From assembly GCA_015680685.1 (NCBI GenBank), contig MNCI01016353.1, positions 167,674 to 231,673 of the forward strand: a stretch of 64,000 nt of DNA, read 5' to 3'. Of the stretch, positions 13,901 to 28,900 are shown in pieces (position 1 is the first letter of the stretch; each line of letters starts with the position of its first letter). The DNA comes from Gnetum montanum (Eukaryota > Streptophyta > Gnetopsida > Gnetales > Gnetaceae). The notes under the pieces are model-generated. The model did not search any database. It saw nothing but the letters and a program-made list of their open reading frames with translations, and had not been told where the DNA came from. Both the position numbers and the translations under genes were made by a program.

Positions 13901-16900
13901 TTAAATGTTTTTTTTCCCGACTTCTAGCCTGTGTTTTAACATCTAAATGTATTTTCTTTAAATTTATCATTTTAGAGCTTATGGCTTTATAGTAAAAAAT
14001 CTTTCTACAACCTTTTCTCTGTGAAAGACTCAACTTGGTTATTTATTTATTTTGATAAGTTATCATGATTTTTGGTTTTATCACTAGTTTAGCTATGTAT
14101 TTATAATATATATTTATAATTTGGCTGAGAGAATCCTTTCCCTTTAGGAAAAATCAAATAGATTGATTCTGAAAAAAATTTGTATAATATAGGATCAAAA
14201 ATTTGTGAGATATAATTTAGCATTACAACATCAGGTCCTTCTGTATTATTGGTAGTTGGCCTTTCAGGTAAAATAAATTGGTGGGCAATGTTAAATTTGG
14301 GCTACCAAGCCATTAAAAATATTCATGCCTTAATTTGTGGATGTTTATTTAATAAGGACCAATGGAATATCTGAACATGAAAGAGAACAAAGATATATAA
14401 GAAAGGTTATCAGTTGATGGATTGGCTGCATATATATGGTTTATCTCTATGTAGTGGCTTGTTTGTTTATGTAAGTTTTTCTTATCAGTATGTCCATAAT
14501 AATTTTTCTCACTTATCTTCTACGCAGGAAAGAAGCTTGTCTCTGGAAAGCTATTCCATTGAAAGATATATGTGTTATCTTTTCTATTTACCTTTATATA
14601 TTGCTGGACCAATAGCAAGTTTTAATGCTTTCTCATCACAGGTTGGTTATGATTTTTTAAAATTTCATGTGAAACAGCAATTCAGGCTGGAAATTTCAGT
14701 GATAGTAGTTTGATTTTCGTTCGTATATTTGGGTAGCTTTGACAAGAAGAATGATTCGTATAATTTTTTTTGTTTTTTAGTGCATTCATCTTCAAGTAAT
14801 TGATTGCCTATACCAATTTTTATCCTGTGTTTTCAGTTTACTTGTGGCTTTATTTCATGAAACATATCTATAATATACAATGTTGTTTTTCATAATAATG
14901 TGTATGTTTTATTTATTTTGTGTTTTTTTAATTGTCAGCTGGATTCTCCCCAGTCATCTGAGAGCAAATTGAAGATAGTATGCTATGGAATACGGTGGAT
15001 TGTTTGTCTTCTTTTGATAGAGCTGATCACCCATTTTTGCTACTACAATTCATTAGCAGTCAGGTAAAACTACAATATACACTGTAAGAGCAACATGGGA
15101 AGTTAGACAACATAAGTTTTCTTTCCTAAAAGATATGGTTTCTTTTGATTTCTTTGCAGTGACATTTGGGACATGCTTGATCCATGGCAAATCTTCATTG
15201 TAGGATATGGGGTATGAATGCCAGTTTAAGTCACATATCTAATCCATGTTAACATGGTAGTTAACAAGGTGGCTTATGTTCTGTGTGGTTGTTATGTATA
15301 TTAATAAAGCAACCTTGTCGTCTAATTCCTAAGGACTTTAATTTCTAACATATATATCTTTGAATAAATCCGTTAAAGGCAATATTCCAACAAATGATTT
15401 TCTCATGCATCAAAGAATTAATGTTGTAGATACCTACCTTCTTTACAACCAGAATAGACAAATTTTAAATCGTATTTTGCTGCAGTGCCCATTTTCAAGG
15501 TAAATTTGGGAGCATTTCAAATTGGGTTCTTTGGTAGAGTTTCCAAAATTGTGTTGGTTTTGACTAGGTTATCAGTCTGGCATTGAGAGGCCCCAAATTG
15601 AGATCCGTACTTAAGTGGAGTATATATACTCAAATAGTGAAGCTTGCTAAAAGACTTCAATGTTGCCAATAATTCAATTTAACAAAAAAACTTGATGATT
15701 GAGGATGTTAAAAACAAATGACCACATCCCGGTCAAAACCATGATTTAATACTTGACAAGAAGAGCACAAGAATGGGCACTGACGCCAACACTAATCAAA
15801 ACTCAGATAGAGATTAAGCCTTTGTTATCATTAAACAAAACTCGATCAATAGGAAACATATCAAAGACACAGACTAGAGTTGCAATTGAGTAGAACAAAA
15901 GTTTGTCATTGCGATGAGTAGCTACGGTAGAATTGTTGAAATTGGAACAACACTTGGAATGAAACCTATAAGAGATCTTAACCCAATTTCTGGAATAAAG
16001 ACATAATTGAATACTGCCATCTCATCAGATTAACATCATTTATTGCTCACGCACTTGGAAAGGCTTCCATATCTAATCATTTTTATAGGTTGTTTATAAG
16101 AATCCAAAATGCTAAACATTAACCACGAATTGAACGATGGGAAAATAGGAACAATGTCCTACCAATCCATTAGTCGTGAAAATTAATTAATTAATTAAAT
16201 ATTTCATGCAGGTAAAACTAGATCAAGAAATTATAAACTAATCGTGAATACATAATCAATCATGAAGACGGATAGTAGTAGAAAGGTTAACCGAAAACTG
16301 AAACAACAATCTGACTCAACCATTTGAGTCACACAAAAAAAATCAAAAATAAAAAATCTAACAGTATGCTTAGCTAGATGCCCGAAATAAGAATCTCGTG
16401 TATTTGAGCTTCAGTCTATTTTTTTATATTATAAGCTCTTGATTTATTTTAGATAAAAGAGGAGAGAGTCGTTGTTGTAATCAAGTAGTAAATATTTGAG
16501 TAGAACAAATATTTTCCAGTATTTCATAAAACATGTTTTCTGGAAGATGCATAATGGTAGCTCTTTTTATTTTAGTAAATTATCAGAAGGGCATAATGTG
16601 GTTGTAGGAGTATACAAATCTAGCAGTTAAATAAAACTACAACAAATCTGAATGTGTCTTAGAGAGATCACACGTGGAAAAACATTTAAAAATATTTAGT
16701 GAAAACAAAAAATCAGAATAATAACTCGTTGAAATGTTGTGAAGGAAAGCCTTTGAATTGGCTTAGGCAGTCAACAGACTTGCAGCCTTCCGTTTCTCAC
16801 TTGTATCATTGGATGTACCACGGAAAAATTTCTCCCCTTGCACCAGATCCTTTAAGAACCTGCCTGTTGGTTTTGTATAGATACCCCGTGGGCCATTTTT

Positions 16901-19900
16901 CGCACAGCTCATGGCACAATTTTGTTTTTCTTTTCCCTTTTTTGGGGAAGGTGAGATCTTGGATCTGGAAGCCACTTTCTTCTGGATTCTGTTTTCGTAC
17001 GGTGAAAAGTGATCGTTTTGTTTCTATGTTTCTTACCTTTGTCATTAATAGAATGCCGACTATTCCTTAAATAAAAAAAGGACTTTTATTGTAATATTTG
17101 ATTGTTAAAAATCTCGAGCCAGAACTATTTGTTTAGGATAAATTGAATTTAAAAATAATGAACTCCATTAACTTGGGGGAATATGTTTAATGTGGTTATC
17201 AATTGGTAAGTAGTATACCGTAGTGCAGAAGTATTAAATCACATAAGCAATTTCAGCTAACTGTATATATTTCCATCCTATTAACACCATGTTTATGCAT
17301 ATTGTAATATCTCTTTTTGGGCTGATGGTGGAGACTGGCTTACATTCCTTATCATTTAGGAGTAAGACATGAAGTTCTTCTATTATAGTTAACAGATGTC
17401 TAATATAAATATTTGTGCTAACTCTATAATTGGTGCATTATTGGCAGGTCTTGAATTTCATGTGGTTAAAGTTCTTGCTTATTTGGCGGTATTTTCGTCT
17501 CTGGGCCTTAGTGAGTACATCAAAATCTTATAATTGACAAATTACTTTTTTGTTTTGAAGCATCAGCTTCTTACTGGACTTGTTAATGTAGTTTATCATA
17601 TAACATCATTTTGATTTCCAAGGCATGTACTTTCCTCATCAGTTTTGATACGCATTGAACTCACCGAATTGTCCAGAGGTTGGATACAGTTTCTGATTGG
17701 AGATCCATTGATCATAGATGTCATACCCACTCTCTTATCTTTTAAATTGAATCTTTCCTTACGTTGGCACATGAAAATGAAATTCATGTGAAGTAATCCG
17801 TGTGTTAGAAGAAGTCTAAATATTTAGCCGGTATTCTGGTATTACTAATTGTTGCACATGGTATATTTATCCGGATATATAAAATGACAAATTTCTTAGA
17901 ATAAAATATAAATCCACAAAGAAATTTTCTATATGAAATACATTTTGCTAATTAAATAAAATTCCGCTAACATAACATTCCTCAAGCTTTTTGCACTCTA
18001 TTGCCAACCCTTTAAGGATTGTAGATGGGCTTGTCTTCACTTTGATTTTACAGAACATGGCATTATGTTAGACTTGTGATACAAAACTGGCCCCAGAATG
18101 TGCTGTTATGGTTGTTTCCCCTTTACCAATAGCTGTCCACAAACCTTGACTTTGGCCTGTCCCCGTTCCTGATCAAGGAGTGTTGCCATCTAAAATTAAT
18201 TGATAGCTTTAAAGATTCTTCTGCCTTCAAAGAGGTGAAGAATTTCATTCTCTGCTCTCCCACACTGTAAGATCTCTAGGTTGGTATCTGCTCTGGACGA
18301 GGGGGTATGCAGCTCATAGAGAATCTCAATTTTCCTTGACCAATCACCTGCTTGGATTCCATTGCACTTACACTTCCATGATTATTAGTGTAGCTTCTGC
18401 TGTTCCAGTCTCACCACTCAGCGGGCTTGAACAGGGTATTGGCTGTTAAAGCTAGAGATTTCATTAATTTTTATTTTTCAATCAGCTATCACCTTCTTCT
18501 AGTGGCAGTATTCAAATTAGGACTTAACCATGCGCATGTGAATACTTGATGTTTGCGATTCCATTCTTCCAGAGTTATAACTTTTGTGCCTTTTTATCTA
18601 CTTGTTCGTGTACCCTGAATAGTCCGATACAATTAAATGCTTGCATTTTTCCTATCACATTTCCCAATGAGACCTTGCATGGATTGAGCAGTTGCAGCAT
18701 TAGCTGCTTCGTTTGAATGAGCTTAGAATAATCTACAATACCATGCCTTTGTAAACTAGTACTTTCCAAGAATAGTGCTTTAATAAGATAGATCACCAGT
18801 TTCTTCTTTAAATAATCTGTATCGGGATTTAACATATTGTTAGTACTATATAGTATTTTGTTCATGGTGAATGGAAAATTTAAAATAGGTATTGTTTTGA
18901 GGATACCGTAATAATAGGTAAAATGTTCGTCCTTGTATTCATCATAAATCATCGAATATGTTATTGGATGCCAATATGTCAAGTATTTTTCAATATTTTA
19001 GTGATAATCCAATAAAAATTTCAGATTGGTGGCATCGAAACTCCTGAAAACATGCCACGGTGCATTAATAATTGTTATGATCTAGAGGGTTTCTGGAGAA
19101 GTTGGCATGCATCCTACAATAGATGGCTTATAAGGTAATATTAAAGGGCAAATAAATGGATATTTGGTGAATTCATGGTGTTTGTTGTATTGATACGTTC
19201 ACATTCATTTTGAATGTTTAGGTATCTGTATATTCCTCTTGGAGGTTCACAGCGGAAGATGCTTAATATTTGGATTATTTTCACATTTGTTGCCATCTGG
19301 CATGATTTGGAATGGTTTGTTATTTACACGATATTTTGATTTGTGATTTGTGAGAATTTGAATGAATATATCTGGCTAGTCTTACTTATTAGAATGTTTA
19401 ATATCTGGCTAGTCTTACTTATTAGAATATATTTGGAATGCAAATTTGGTGTAAAACCAGAGAGTCTTTGTGATCTTAGAGATCATCCAAGGAAGATGAA
19501 CAAAGGTCTCTTAGCACATTTAATATTTTCTGGACATTAAAATGAGCTTACCTTCTTGCATTTAATATAGGAAACTGGTTTCTTGGGCCTGGGTGACATG
19601 CCTTTTTCTGGTTCCTGAAGTGTTAATGAAGAGATTCATCCATAAAGCCCAGGTACAGAATGTTGTTATTTGTATAAATTAAAAGCATCACTCGAAAGCT
19701 TTATTTATTGTAATGTTTCTTCCCTTGTATTTGTGGTGTCGTTGACTTTCTCATTCTTTTTGATCTCATGATAATTTTGAAAACAAGAATGGATGCTAAG
19801 GTTATCCATTGGTTCGTTTGTTTACTCAATTTCTGTTTATATTAACAAGGACCAAGGAATAGCTTGTAGAATGGTTAGGAGCTCATTATTTGATCCTTAG

Positions 19901-22900
19901 TGGGCTTCTTAGGGCTTTTTTTTCGAGAAAAGTTCAGGATTTATTAAAGAAAAATTTTTATGTACAATTGAGACCACCACACCTATCAGGCACAAACCCA
20001 ACATGCGCTGGCCACACAGGCTGAACTAGGATAGAAGGGCGCCACCAATTGAGGCAGCTACATCCCCTAGACGCCCCACCCCACCCCGAAATGAAATCCC
20101 CAACATGGCCAAAACAGGTTGGCCCAACCCTCCAAAACAAGCACGTAATTCCCATGCCTTAGTAGCTAATGCTACATCCCCAACGCCATGCCTGAGACCT
20201 CCTAATCCAGCTCGGCAACCCAAAACCGCACCACCATAAATAGTCAATGCAAACAACGCAAACGATATACCACCCTTGGTCATCTATTACGCAAAATTGA
20301 GACATCGATCTATTGTTGTAGTTCCCACTTGAAGGCTCCCGGGTCACCCCTATCCGTAATCCACTCACTTTCCTAATCCTCTGTTTGCTGTTGCAGCGCT
20401 TCTTGTTCTAGCTTTGCTCGGATTTGGAGCCGTAACTCGTCCCTCATTATCTACTTATTCGTCTCCTCTTGCCATAGTCTGCTGTTGTGCACCTTGGCTT
20501 GTAGTTTGGCCCTTTAGTGTGTTGCCAGATCCACCACCCATTGTAACTCAGCCTCTTGCGCTGCCCACCAGGCCTCCAATCCACCTTTACCTCCTCTTGT
20601 GCTTGCGCAGCCACCTCCCTACTTGCTCTTTGGACTAGGGCCTCGATCTTAGGTTGTGTCATTGACGCAGCCTCCTTCCCTTTCCTCTGCACCTCCTACA
20701 AGGTTTTGAGAACCTCCCCCAAACCTTGGTATGCCTGCTAATTCTTTGTTACCTCTGACGTCTTCCCCTCTGCAATGTAGTAGACACGTCGCCATGAATA
20801 AACAATTAGGGGCTTTGATATCGGCTCTTGTAGGAGCATCGTCGCCCCTGATTGCCATAAAGCAAGGATAAGGCTGGGATGTCTACTTGGTTGTTTACGC
20901 CTCAACGATTCAAGAAAGAAACACGACATGTTCACCAACACCCCATGTTTCAAGCATCGTAAAAAGGCAAAGTGAACAGTTAACAACTTGGCCGAGTTGT
21001 TTGACTGAACCACAAATCTTTCAATCAACACCATTGTAGCCTACCAAATCGATGGTAACGCCAATTGAGGCACATGTCCCCTTGTCATCTTTGGGATCCC
21101 TCCTCGAAAAAACTCTTTGGCATGCCCTTAACTATACACCATGAGAGGGATAATCTCCCTCTCAGCCATCATCCCCAGCATTGCCGCCAGCGTTGACTTC
21201 GTCAGAATCCTCCTCCTTGAACATTGTCGCCTCTCCCTCTCAGTTAGCAAAAAGGAGCCATCTGCCAGGTTCAACACCCCTTCAATTTGCAATAGTAGAT
21301 TAGCCCACCCCATCCTATTTATCATTCGCCATAGTTCTGCATTTCCTTGAACTCACTCACCACTAGCTCATGATATGATGATTCTTCCCATAATCGCACC
21401 CCAACAGTAGTAGTAGAATTTGGCGACAGGAGCTGTTGTGCTTGGAAAACCAGGTTATTTCTGTACTTCTACATGATCCATAATACCGTGGTCTCCTTGG
21501 AATCTCCATTTGGTCGGATTGACGACACTAGCCCAATTGCCTGCTAAGTGTCTTTCATATTGGAACAATGGTAGATGAAGTGATTAATGGTTTTTGCTTT
21601 TGGCACACACATTGGGTAGTTGGGATCAATATTTATCCTCCACTCCCTCAGAAACCCCCTCATTGGCAGCACCTTGTGCTTAATAAGCCACACAAAAACC
21701 TTTAGCTTCTTGGGCAATCTCCCATTCCATATGGATTGCCATCCGGCAACTTGCAGATCCCATTGTCGAAGCCCCCTTCCCAGGGCCTCAAACCCCCATA
21801 ACCAGCCTTCAATGTTGAAGGAGTATCTTCTCAATGTTTGCAGCTGGAGGTAGAGATTAACAGATTTGGGTGTGAAACCTTTTCGTAACAGAATTTCCTG
21901 TAGGGCCTCCCAACTCAGTGTTGTATGCCTTTGTTATATCTAATTTAATGCACATTTGAGGGAAACTAGTTCGTCGTAACAAGTGCAAAACCTCCTGCAA
22001 GAGAATCACTTGATCTTGCTGAAAGTGACCCTGCACAGAACCTGTTTGATTCTCTCCCACCAGCTTAGGCATTAAGGGGGCAAGTTGTTGAACAAGCATC
22101 TGAGTGAAAAGCCAGAGAAGTGTATTGCATACCCCAATGGGCCTACAATGTGATGGCGAGGTTGGGTTTGGCACCTTCGGGATGAGCATGATCTGTGAAC
22201 AATTTATCTCCCTATGGACTCGTTGCCACCACAACATACAATTGAACGCTTTCAGCAAATTCTCTCCAAAAATGTCCACAAACTCTCTAAAGAATTCTAT
22301 GGGCCATCCATCAGGCCCCAACAGCTTGTTTGCTCTCATTGTTCCCATTGCCATTTCCAATTCTTGCCTCGTGAAAGGCCGTATTAGCACATGGTTCTTA
22401 GCCTCACCAATGACCCTTTGGATCTGGATTGATAGTGGTCCAGCTGCTTTCTTGCTCCTGATACCTGCCTATTACTTTTGCACCACCTCCACAATCTTCT
22501 TTCCATCCCCTAAAACAGCTCCCTCATGCAGCAATTTTAGTTTTTTCTTTACCTACACTCTCCCCTTGGCAGATGCGAAGAAAAAGCGGGTATTTTTGTC
22601 TCCCTCTTGGAGCTAGGTAATTTTGGCCTGCTGTCTCTAGTAATTCTCCTTCTCTAGCACCAAATCATGTAGTTCCCCCAACAGCACCTACTCCTCCACT
22701 GCTAGATCAACCCTATTTTCCTATCTTGTTTGGTTGTCTCCAAGTCGCCTTTGTAATTGGGTCTGGTAGGCCCTAAAACTATACTTATCCTTTGATGCTC
22801 TGGCCCTTATTTTCTGTTTGAGTAGCTGCAACCCTTGCTTTAGGAACTCTCTGGGTTCTTGGTGTTGCGAATATCCTTGTCAAGTGTCCTTAACTATCAT

Positions 22901-25900
22901 TCTTAGCCACAACTTGGACAGCCACATGCGTTCGAAACGAAAGGGCGTGGGAGCCATTCCCTAGTTACTTTGGATGTGGCAAATAATTGCCCGGTGGTTT
23001 GAGGCTTGCCGCTCCTTCCTAGACACTTGGACATCAAACACAATAACCAACCTCGTACTAACCCAGACATAGTCAATCTGTGATTGAACTTGATCTTTGC
23101 CCTTTCTCATGTTACTCCATGTAAATTTACATCCCTTGACATCCATGTCCACAAGGTCATCTTCTCGAAGGAATGCCATAGATTCCTGGCCTCCTAGGGG
23201 ATAAGTGTTGTCCCCCTAGTCTTCTCCCACAGGTATAATTGTTGATTGAAGTCTCCGATCAGAATCCATCTTTCTTGATCAGGGACCACTTGCGCTACAC
23301 GCCTCAATTTCTGTAACCCAATTCTAGGTGTTGTAAACATTCGTCAACTAGATGTTCTCTTGAACAACATGGACTGTCTAGCTCCAGCAGGACTGATCAA
23401 TTAGCATCAATTGAAATCGGGAAAGGATGGCCAGCCATCCAACCTGGCCCCTATACAAGACCACCTGCGAGTTGCAACCATCCCACTACAAGACTCTGGA
23501 TTTCGACTATTGCAACTTCGTTTCCTGCAAACATACTATGTCACAACCTTCACTTTGTACAATCTCTTTTAGGGTATTTTGTTTGTAGGGTGTACCTTGG
23601 CCCCTACAATTCCAAGATACTATCTTCATGGTCCGCTTGATGACTGTTTGTGGTAGACCTCCTTCAAGGTCTTCTAATACCCCAAGTCAATTTCAAGCTG
23701 TTTGTTTACTCTTAGCCATCAATGTCCTAGGACACCTAGCTCTCCCATCCCTAGGTGAGATCAGGATGACCCCCATCAAAGAAACAACATTTTTGTGGTG
23801 GGGCGCTACTATGTCTTGCATCTGGGGTTTGGAAGACCCCTTGGCTATGGAAACCTAGCTCCCCAAAGGCAGGAGCTCTCTACTCTGCTCTCCCGACTCA
23901 GCTGCTAGTTTAGATTTGGGTTTGCAAGGGGTCTGTGTGGGTGATTCCCCACCCATCTCCCCCTTGTCTTGGAACTCCTTGGGCTCTGGCATTGGATGCC
24001 CCTTTGTAATCCGAAACCATCCTGCTTCTTCTCTCTATTTTTCTCTTGTTTTTCTTGTTGTCTAACCTTGGGCTGGACTTTGCAATCTTTAGCTGGGTGT
24101 CCTTTCTTTCTGCAAATGGAGCAGCCCATTGCCTTATTCAGTTTTGGCTTGGGTTCCCCGATGTTTTCATACTCGATTTAGATCTTTTTCTCACCAGAGG
24201 GAAGGTTCAAGATCTTCGTTTACTAAGTCCTTTGACAATAGCGGCCACCAGACAGAAACACAGAAATCCCATCTGCTCCATTGAGCTTGTAAAGCGGTCA
24301 AGGGTAATAAAATCTCCAAAGAAACCCGCTGGGGTTTCTAGAAAGTCTTGTGTCCACATTTCCCATGGGATGCTTGAAACCCTAATCCACATTGGTGCCC
24401 TGGTAAACAGATCTTCTTTGTGTGCTCCCAACCTCCATGGAGTCAGAGCAAGGCCACGAGCACTGTAAAACTAGGGTCCCTCTACCAAGACCCGATCTTG
24501 CACCTTGGCAGACCAAAAGATAAATAGCAATAAGTCCTCTGATAGACAGCGAACCCCAACATCCATCAAGCCCCACGTGGTCTGCGCCCACTTCTTCACC
24601 AAGTTCAGCTTGGGCCTCACCTTACTAGATACAAATTTCCTGATGAGATTCAGTTCCATTGTTTTTACCCCATCCATAGGGGGTCCGTGCACTTGGAGCC
24701 TCATACTTTTCTCTTGTCTGGAACAAGCCTCGTTGCCTTCTGATGCCATCTTGAACCACCAGAAGCCCCTGCCACCAAGCCTTGCCCCTCTCTCCAAATC
24801 AAGTTATCCATGCATCCTGGCCTCCCCCACACCCCACACACCACCAAAACCTTCTGCTGCCCACTCCTCCACCCACCACGATCTTGGCCCCGGCCCCAAC
24901 TCCCACTCCCGCTCCCTCTCCACCCATTTTCCCACCTTTTAAGACTTGTGGGCTTTGTAGGGTTTAAGAACTAACATTAATCACATTTAGGATACAATGT
25001 ACATGCAATGACTAGCCTTATTGCAAATTATCCAGAAACATTGAACAGGCAAAATAACATCTGTTCTGAAATAACATCTGAAATAGTGCAAACATAGCAC
25101 ATCCAGATTTCTGGTTTGCCAAGTTTAGTCACTATTTCACAGAAGTTGAGCCGTTTTTTTAATCCAACGATAGGATGCACTCTGATGGTTAATGAGATAA
25201 ATGGTTATCACATCTCAATATTCTAGAATGTGAAGGAAATAATTCATTCCAGATTATATCACAAATGCAACAATAACAATACTCAGCAATAATGATAAAC
25301 TTCACCTAACAAGTACCATTAATAAATATCTGTGTGATGGAAAAATAATTCACAGCAGCGTGTGCAAGAAATAAACAAACTGTGCAAACAGAAACAGTTA
25401 ATCAAATAGAAACAATAATTTGCACAAAAGCAGAACAGTAATCTGAGGAAAGATAGTGCCCTATGCAAAACAAAAATTGAATTCTGAATAGAAATGAGAG
25501 CGTTAATGTATTCAAGGAAAACTGAATAATATTGCCACAATGGAAACATATGTATTCAGCATATGTTCATTTTACCAACTAGACAGTACATAAACATCTC
25601 CCTCAGCTTTATCTCTACTTCTGTAATGCAGATAAGGAAGTTGACCGCTAGACTTTACCCTAACTTAATTTTAGTAGCAAACATTGAATTGCTTTCTATC
25701 TAACAAGGTTTTGATCTATCAAATCCATCACTAGTGCGCATCTTCCCTCTTAAACGAGGTTCCTCATTCCTAAATGAGAATTGGTTAAAAAACCATTGCA
25801 ACCACTGCCTTCAGTCGGTGATTTGTGAGTTCCTGGTTAACTGTTGCCTCCTGTTAATGATCCATTGTCCTCATTAGTTGACTTGCTTCTTTACCAAATC

Positions 25901-28900
25901 AAGACCCTCCAACTGCAATAAAAAAAGAATAGAAATCTCTACATAAAATCCTCCATGTCGACATAAAATTGAGGCAAGAGAAACAAATACCAGAAATACA
26001 GATCCACAATAGCAAAATTGGAAGAGAGTATACAACACTGGTTGGATTGAACAGTGAATGATAAAAAGGGGGAATGCAACCTTTGCAAAAATGGATAGTT
26101 AGAAACAATGAAATAGTGAAGCACAACAACACTCAAGGCAGGACACAGGAAGGAAGGAAAACTTCTCCTTACAACAATGGACACTTTCCTTGGATCCTTG
26201 CAAGAAAAATCCGCAGTCTACTCCTACTCCTTGCTCCAAACCCTTAGATACTCATAGTGAAGTCAACAGAAGACCAGGGATTCAACAATGGGGTAGGGTA
26301 TCTATAGGCAATTGGGTAGGTTAAGCTTGCACACTTTCTAAGAACCTAGTTTTTCTTAATAAAATGAAATAAATGAAATAAAAATTTATGTTCTAAGTTT
26401 CCAGCCAAAATTTTTCTATGAAAGTATTGTATTGGCTATATGTCTTGGGGTATATATACTTAAATGGTTTTGGTTTTGACACCCAATTTATTCATTTGTG
26501 CACTAACCCAATTTAATGACTAGTATTGAAAATATATATGTGTGAGATCATGTATGTTTATTTACTTTCCATAAAATCAACTTGCATGAATTATGATTAG
26601 AAGCCCTTTGGGCCATGGAATAAGTAGTTTCTTCTAATCTCAAAAGTAATAATTTGGTGTCTGATGCATTTGGTTGTTATGACTTCTATGAAGCATATAG
26701 TATTTTTAGCAAATACTAAATAATCCTTAATAATATATTCAACCCATACCTTGAATGGATGGGTTACATTATTTACATCCTGCCTTGGAAGTGGAGATGA
26801 GCCCCACTATTTAACCTTATTCATACATATGCTTATTTAGGCTTAAGATCCTAAGCCATTGGACCCAAGGGGGTTGAGTTGCACAACTCTTGAAGGTTTT
26901 CAATGATGTAAGGAACATTTGTAAGTGTGTACTCACCTTATGTAAAATCCCCAATCATCTATCTTAGTGCTATATTGAGGTGAAGTCCAAAAATGATGGT
27001 TGAGCCAAACCTTGCTTGGATAACATAAAACTCAAATATAACTCAACTCATGGACAAATGGTGATTGAATTTTTTTGAGGTGGATGGCTTTGAATGTAGA
27101 AATAAAATGCCACATTACATGGGCAAAGTTGTTGAAGACTATATATTTTTTATCTTTAGCTATTCTTTAACATCTTTATAGATTAAATAATTTTGTTTGG
27201 CAAAAACATAGTGGAAGGCTAGAACTACATCCAACCACATTTGTTGGTGTTGTTTGTAAAACAAAACTTGAAACAAGTATGTCACACAATTATTTTTTAT
27301 TTTCTAGCTTATTAAATGATTGGAAATGATAGCCATCATCTTTGGCTGTGCATATCCATGAGATATTATGGTGCTAGTCATATGCTAACAATGAGGTGTT
27401 AGCCTAGTGGTAAGGGTCTTGGCCTGGCAAACCCAGGTTAGAGGTTTGATTCTACTGGGCGCACTGAGTTATAAATTTTTTTTTAAAAATCTGAAACTGT
27501 TCCAAGATATCCAAAGGGTCTTAGTGGACATAAGTAAAAGCTTCAATTTCAATTTCAATTTCAATTTCAGTAAAGATAGGTGATACACAATTGATGCATT
27601 AACCATCAGAATTAAGAGTAGAAAAAGTACTATCTCATCAACTTCTTGTTAAGGTCGATAAAGGTAGGAGGTAATGTAGGCCCTATAATGAACTCACCAT
27701 TATGTAAGTGAAGTTCTTATTAGCTGCTAAGGTAAGTTTAGCCTTTGTTCTTAAGTTGGAAAGAAAAAATTATAGTGAAAATTTAGATGTTGGTTATAGG
27801 GCCATACAATGTAGGAACTTGAAGGCCCATCAGGGAGTGGACTAAGACCCTTTGAAGCCTAGAGAACTCTTCTTTTAGAGAACTGGGATAATGGGGAGGA
27901 GGGAGATGGCAAGGAGGGACAAAGGAGTAATTGAAACATAGTGGGTTGGGAAGTATGGGCAGAGTTGGTAAGTGGAGTTAAAGGGGCTGCAGAGGTAGGG
28001 GTTGCTAGGGGCCTACAGGTTGCACATGTCATGAGTTGTTGCTAGTGGTGGGTTTGAGGATAACTTTGTTAAGAAAGTGAGGAAGAGTTGGAGGGGAAGG
28101 AGGCTGCTTCATTGGAGACAGGGCAGAAAGGGAAGTGGCTGGGTCTATCAAGGTATGGGCAGTGGAGAAAGAACTCACAACAATAGGGTTGATGGTTTAC
28201 TTGAAAGCATGGGGTGTGGAGGTAGCATTGAAATGCATGCAACTAGACCATTTCTAAGGGGGCAAGCTTAAGGCTATGCCATCATCTTGCTGGGGATTGT
28301 GAAAGTCCAATGACTCGAAAGAATAGCTATCTAATTTGCCAAATTTCTTTTCCCAAGAAATCTCTTTCATACTAATCTATTTCAACTTTGACTATGTGAA
28401 AAACAATTCATTAATTTCAAATACCTTATAATAGCAAATTAGATTTTGGATACTCATGGTACTCAATATAATTTGGTAATATACCAAATTCAAGTATGCT
28501 TTAAATTTATAAAAGGAGGTATAGCTCAAGTAAGAATTTGTTGATTTGTCAACCAATAAGTTATGAGTTTAAGTTATTATTGTTATAACTATATTAAAAT
28601 CAACTAGTTGTAACTCTGGGTTAGTAGTTCTTTTGACAACTTAACAAAGAAAGAATGTAGTAACTATAGTCACCAAGTTGGCTACTTGGCAACCAAAGAC
28701 ATCATGATATCCCATTCTAGACTTCTTGAAATTAAGTAGATAATATGGACTGGATTTGGACATTCATATTTAAAGAACTCTGCAATTAACATGATATTTA
28801 TATTATTTGTTTTTACAAGACATCAAAATTTCACTTAAAGTATAAAAACTCAAAATTTGCGGCTCTTCAAATTTGTGGACCACCGGGAGTTTTGTCATCG

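Larger units (their letters stand above)
19918..24947 (-). mobile_element. L1-type LINE, internally deleted
   Basis: Read on the minus strand the order is ORF1 (DUF4283-like domain then CCHC knuckle), apurinic-type endonuclease, N-terminal part of RT, reverse-transcriptase zinc-binding domain, charged C-terminal tail and short poly(A) (the T run at 19917-19924). Imperfect 18-bp duplications flank it: GTGGGCTTCTTAGGGCTT at 19900-19917 and GTGGGCTTTGTAGGGTTT at 24948-24965, matching at 15 of 18 bases. The RT catalytic half is missing and stops are frequent, so the element is dead. It lies antisense to the host gene. Confidence 0.88.

Noticed and set aside
16699-17070. 123-codon open frame in intron 11
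   Set aside because: It has no recognised domain, the opposite strand is also open, and it lies in an intron with intact splice sites around it. An unknown retroposed fragment is possible, but a gene is not supported.
22104-22616. 170-codon plus-strand frame in intron 15
   Set aside because: It is the antisense shadow of the L1 reverse transcriptase on the minus strand.
27390-27465. Functional tRNA gene
   Set aside because: Promoter boxes are present, but a complete cloverleaf with acceptor pairing is not, and the sequence runs into a SINE body with a simple-repeat tail.
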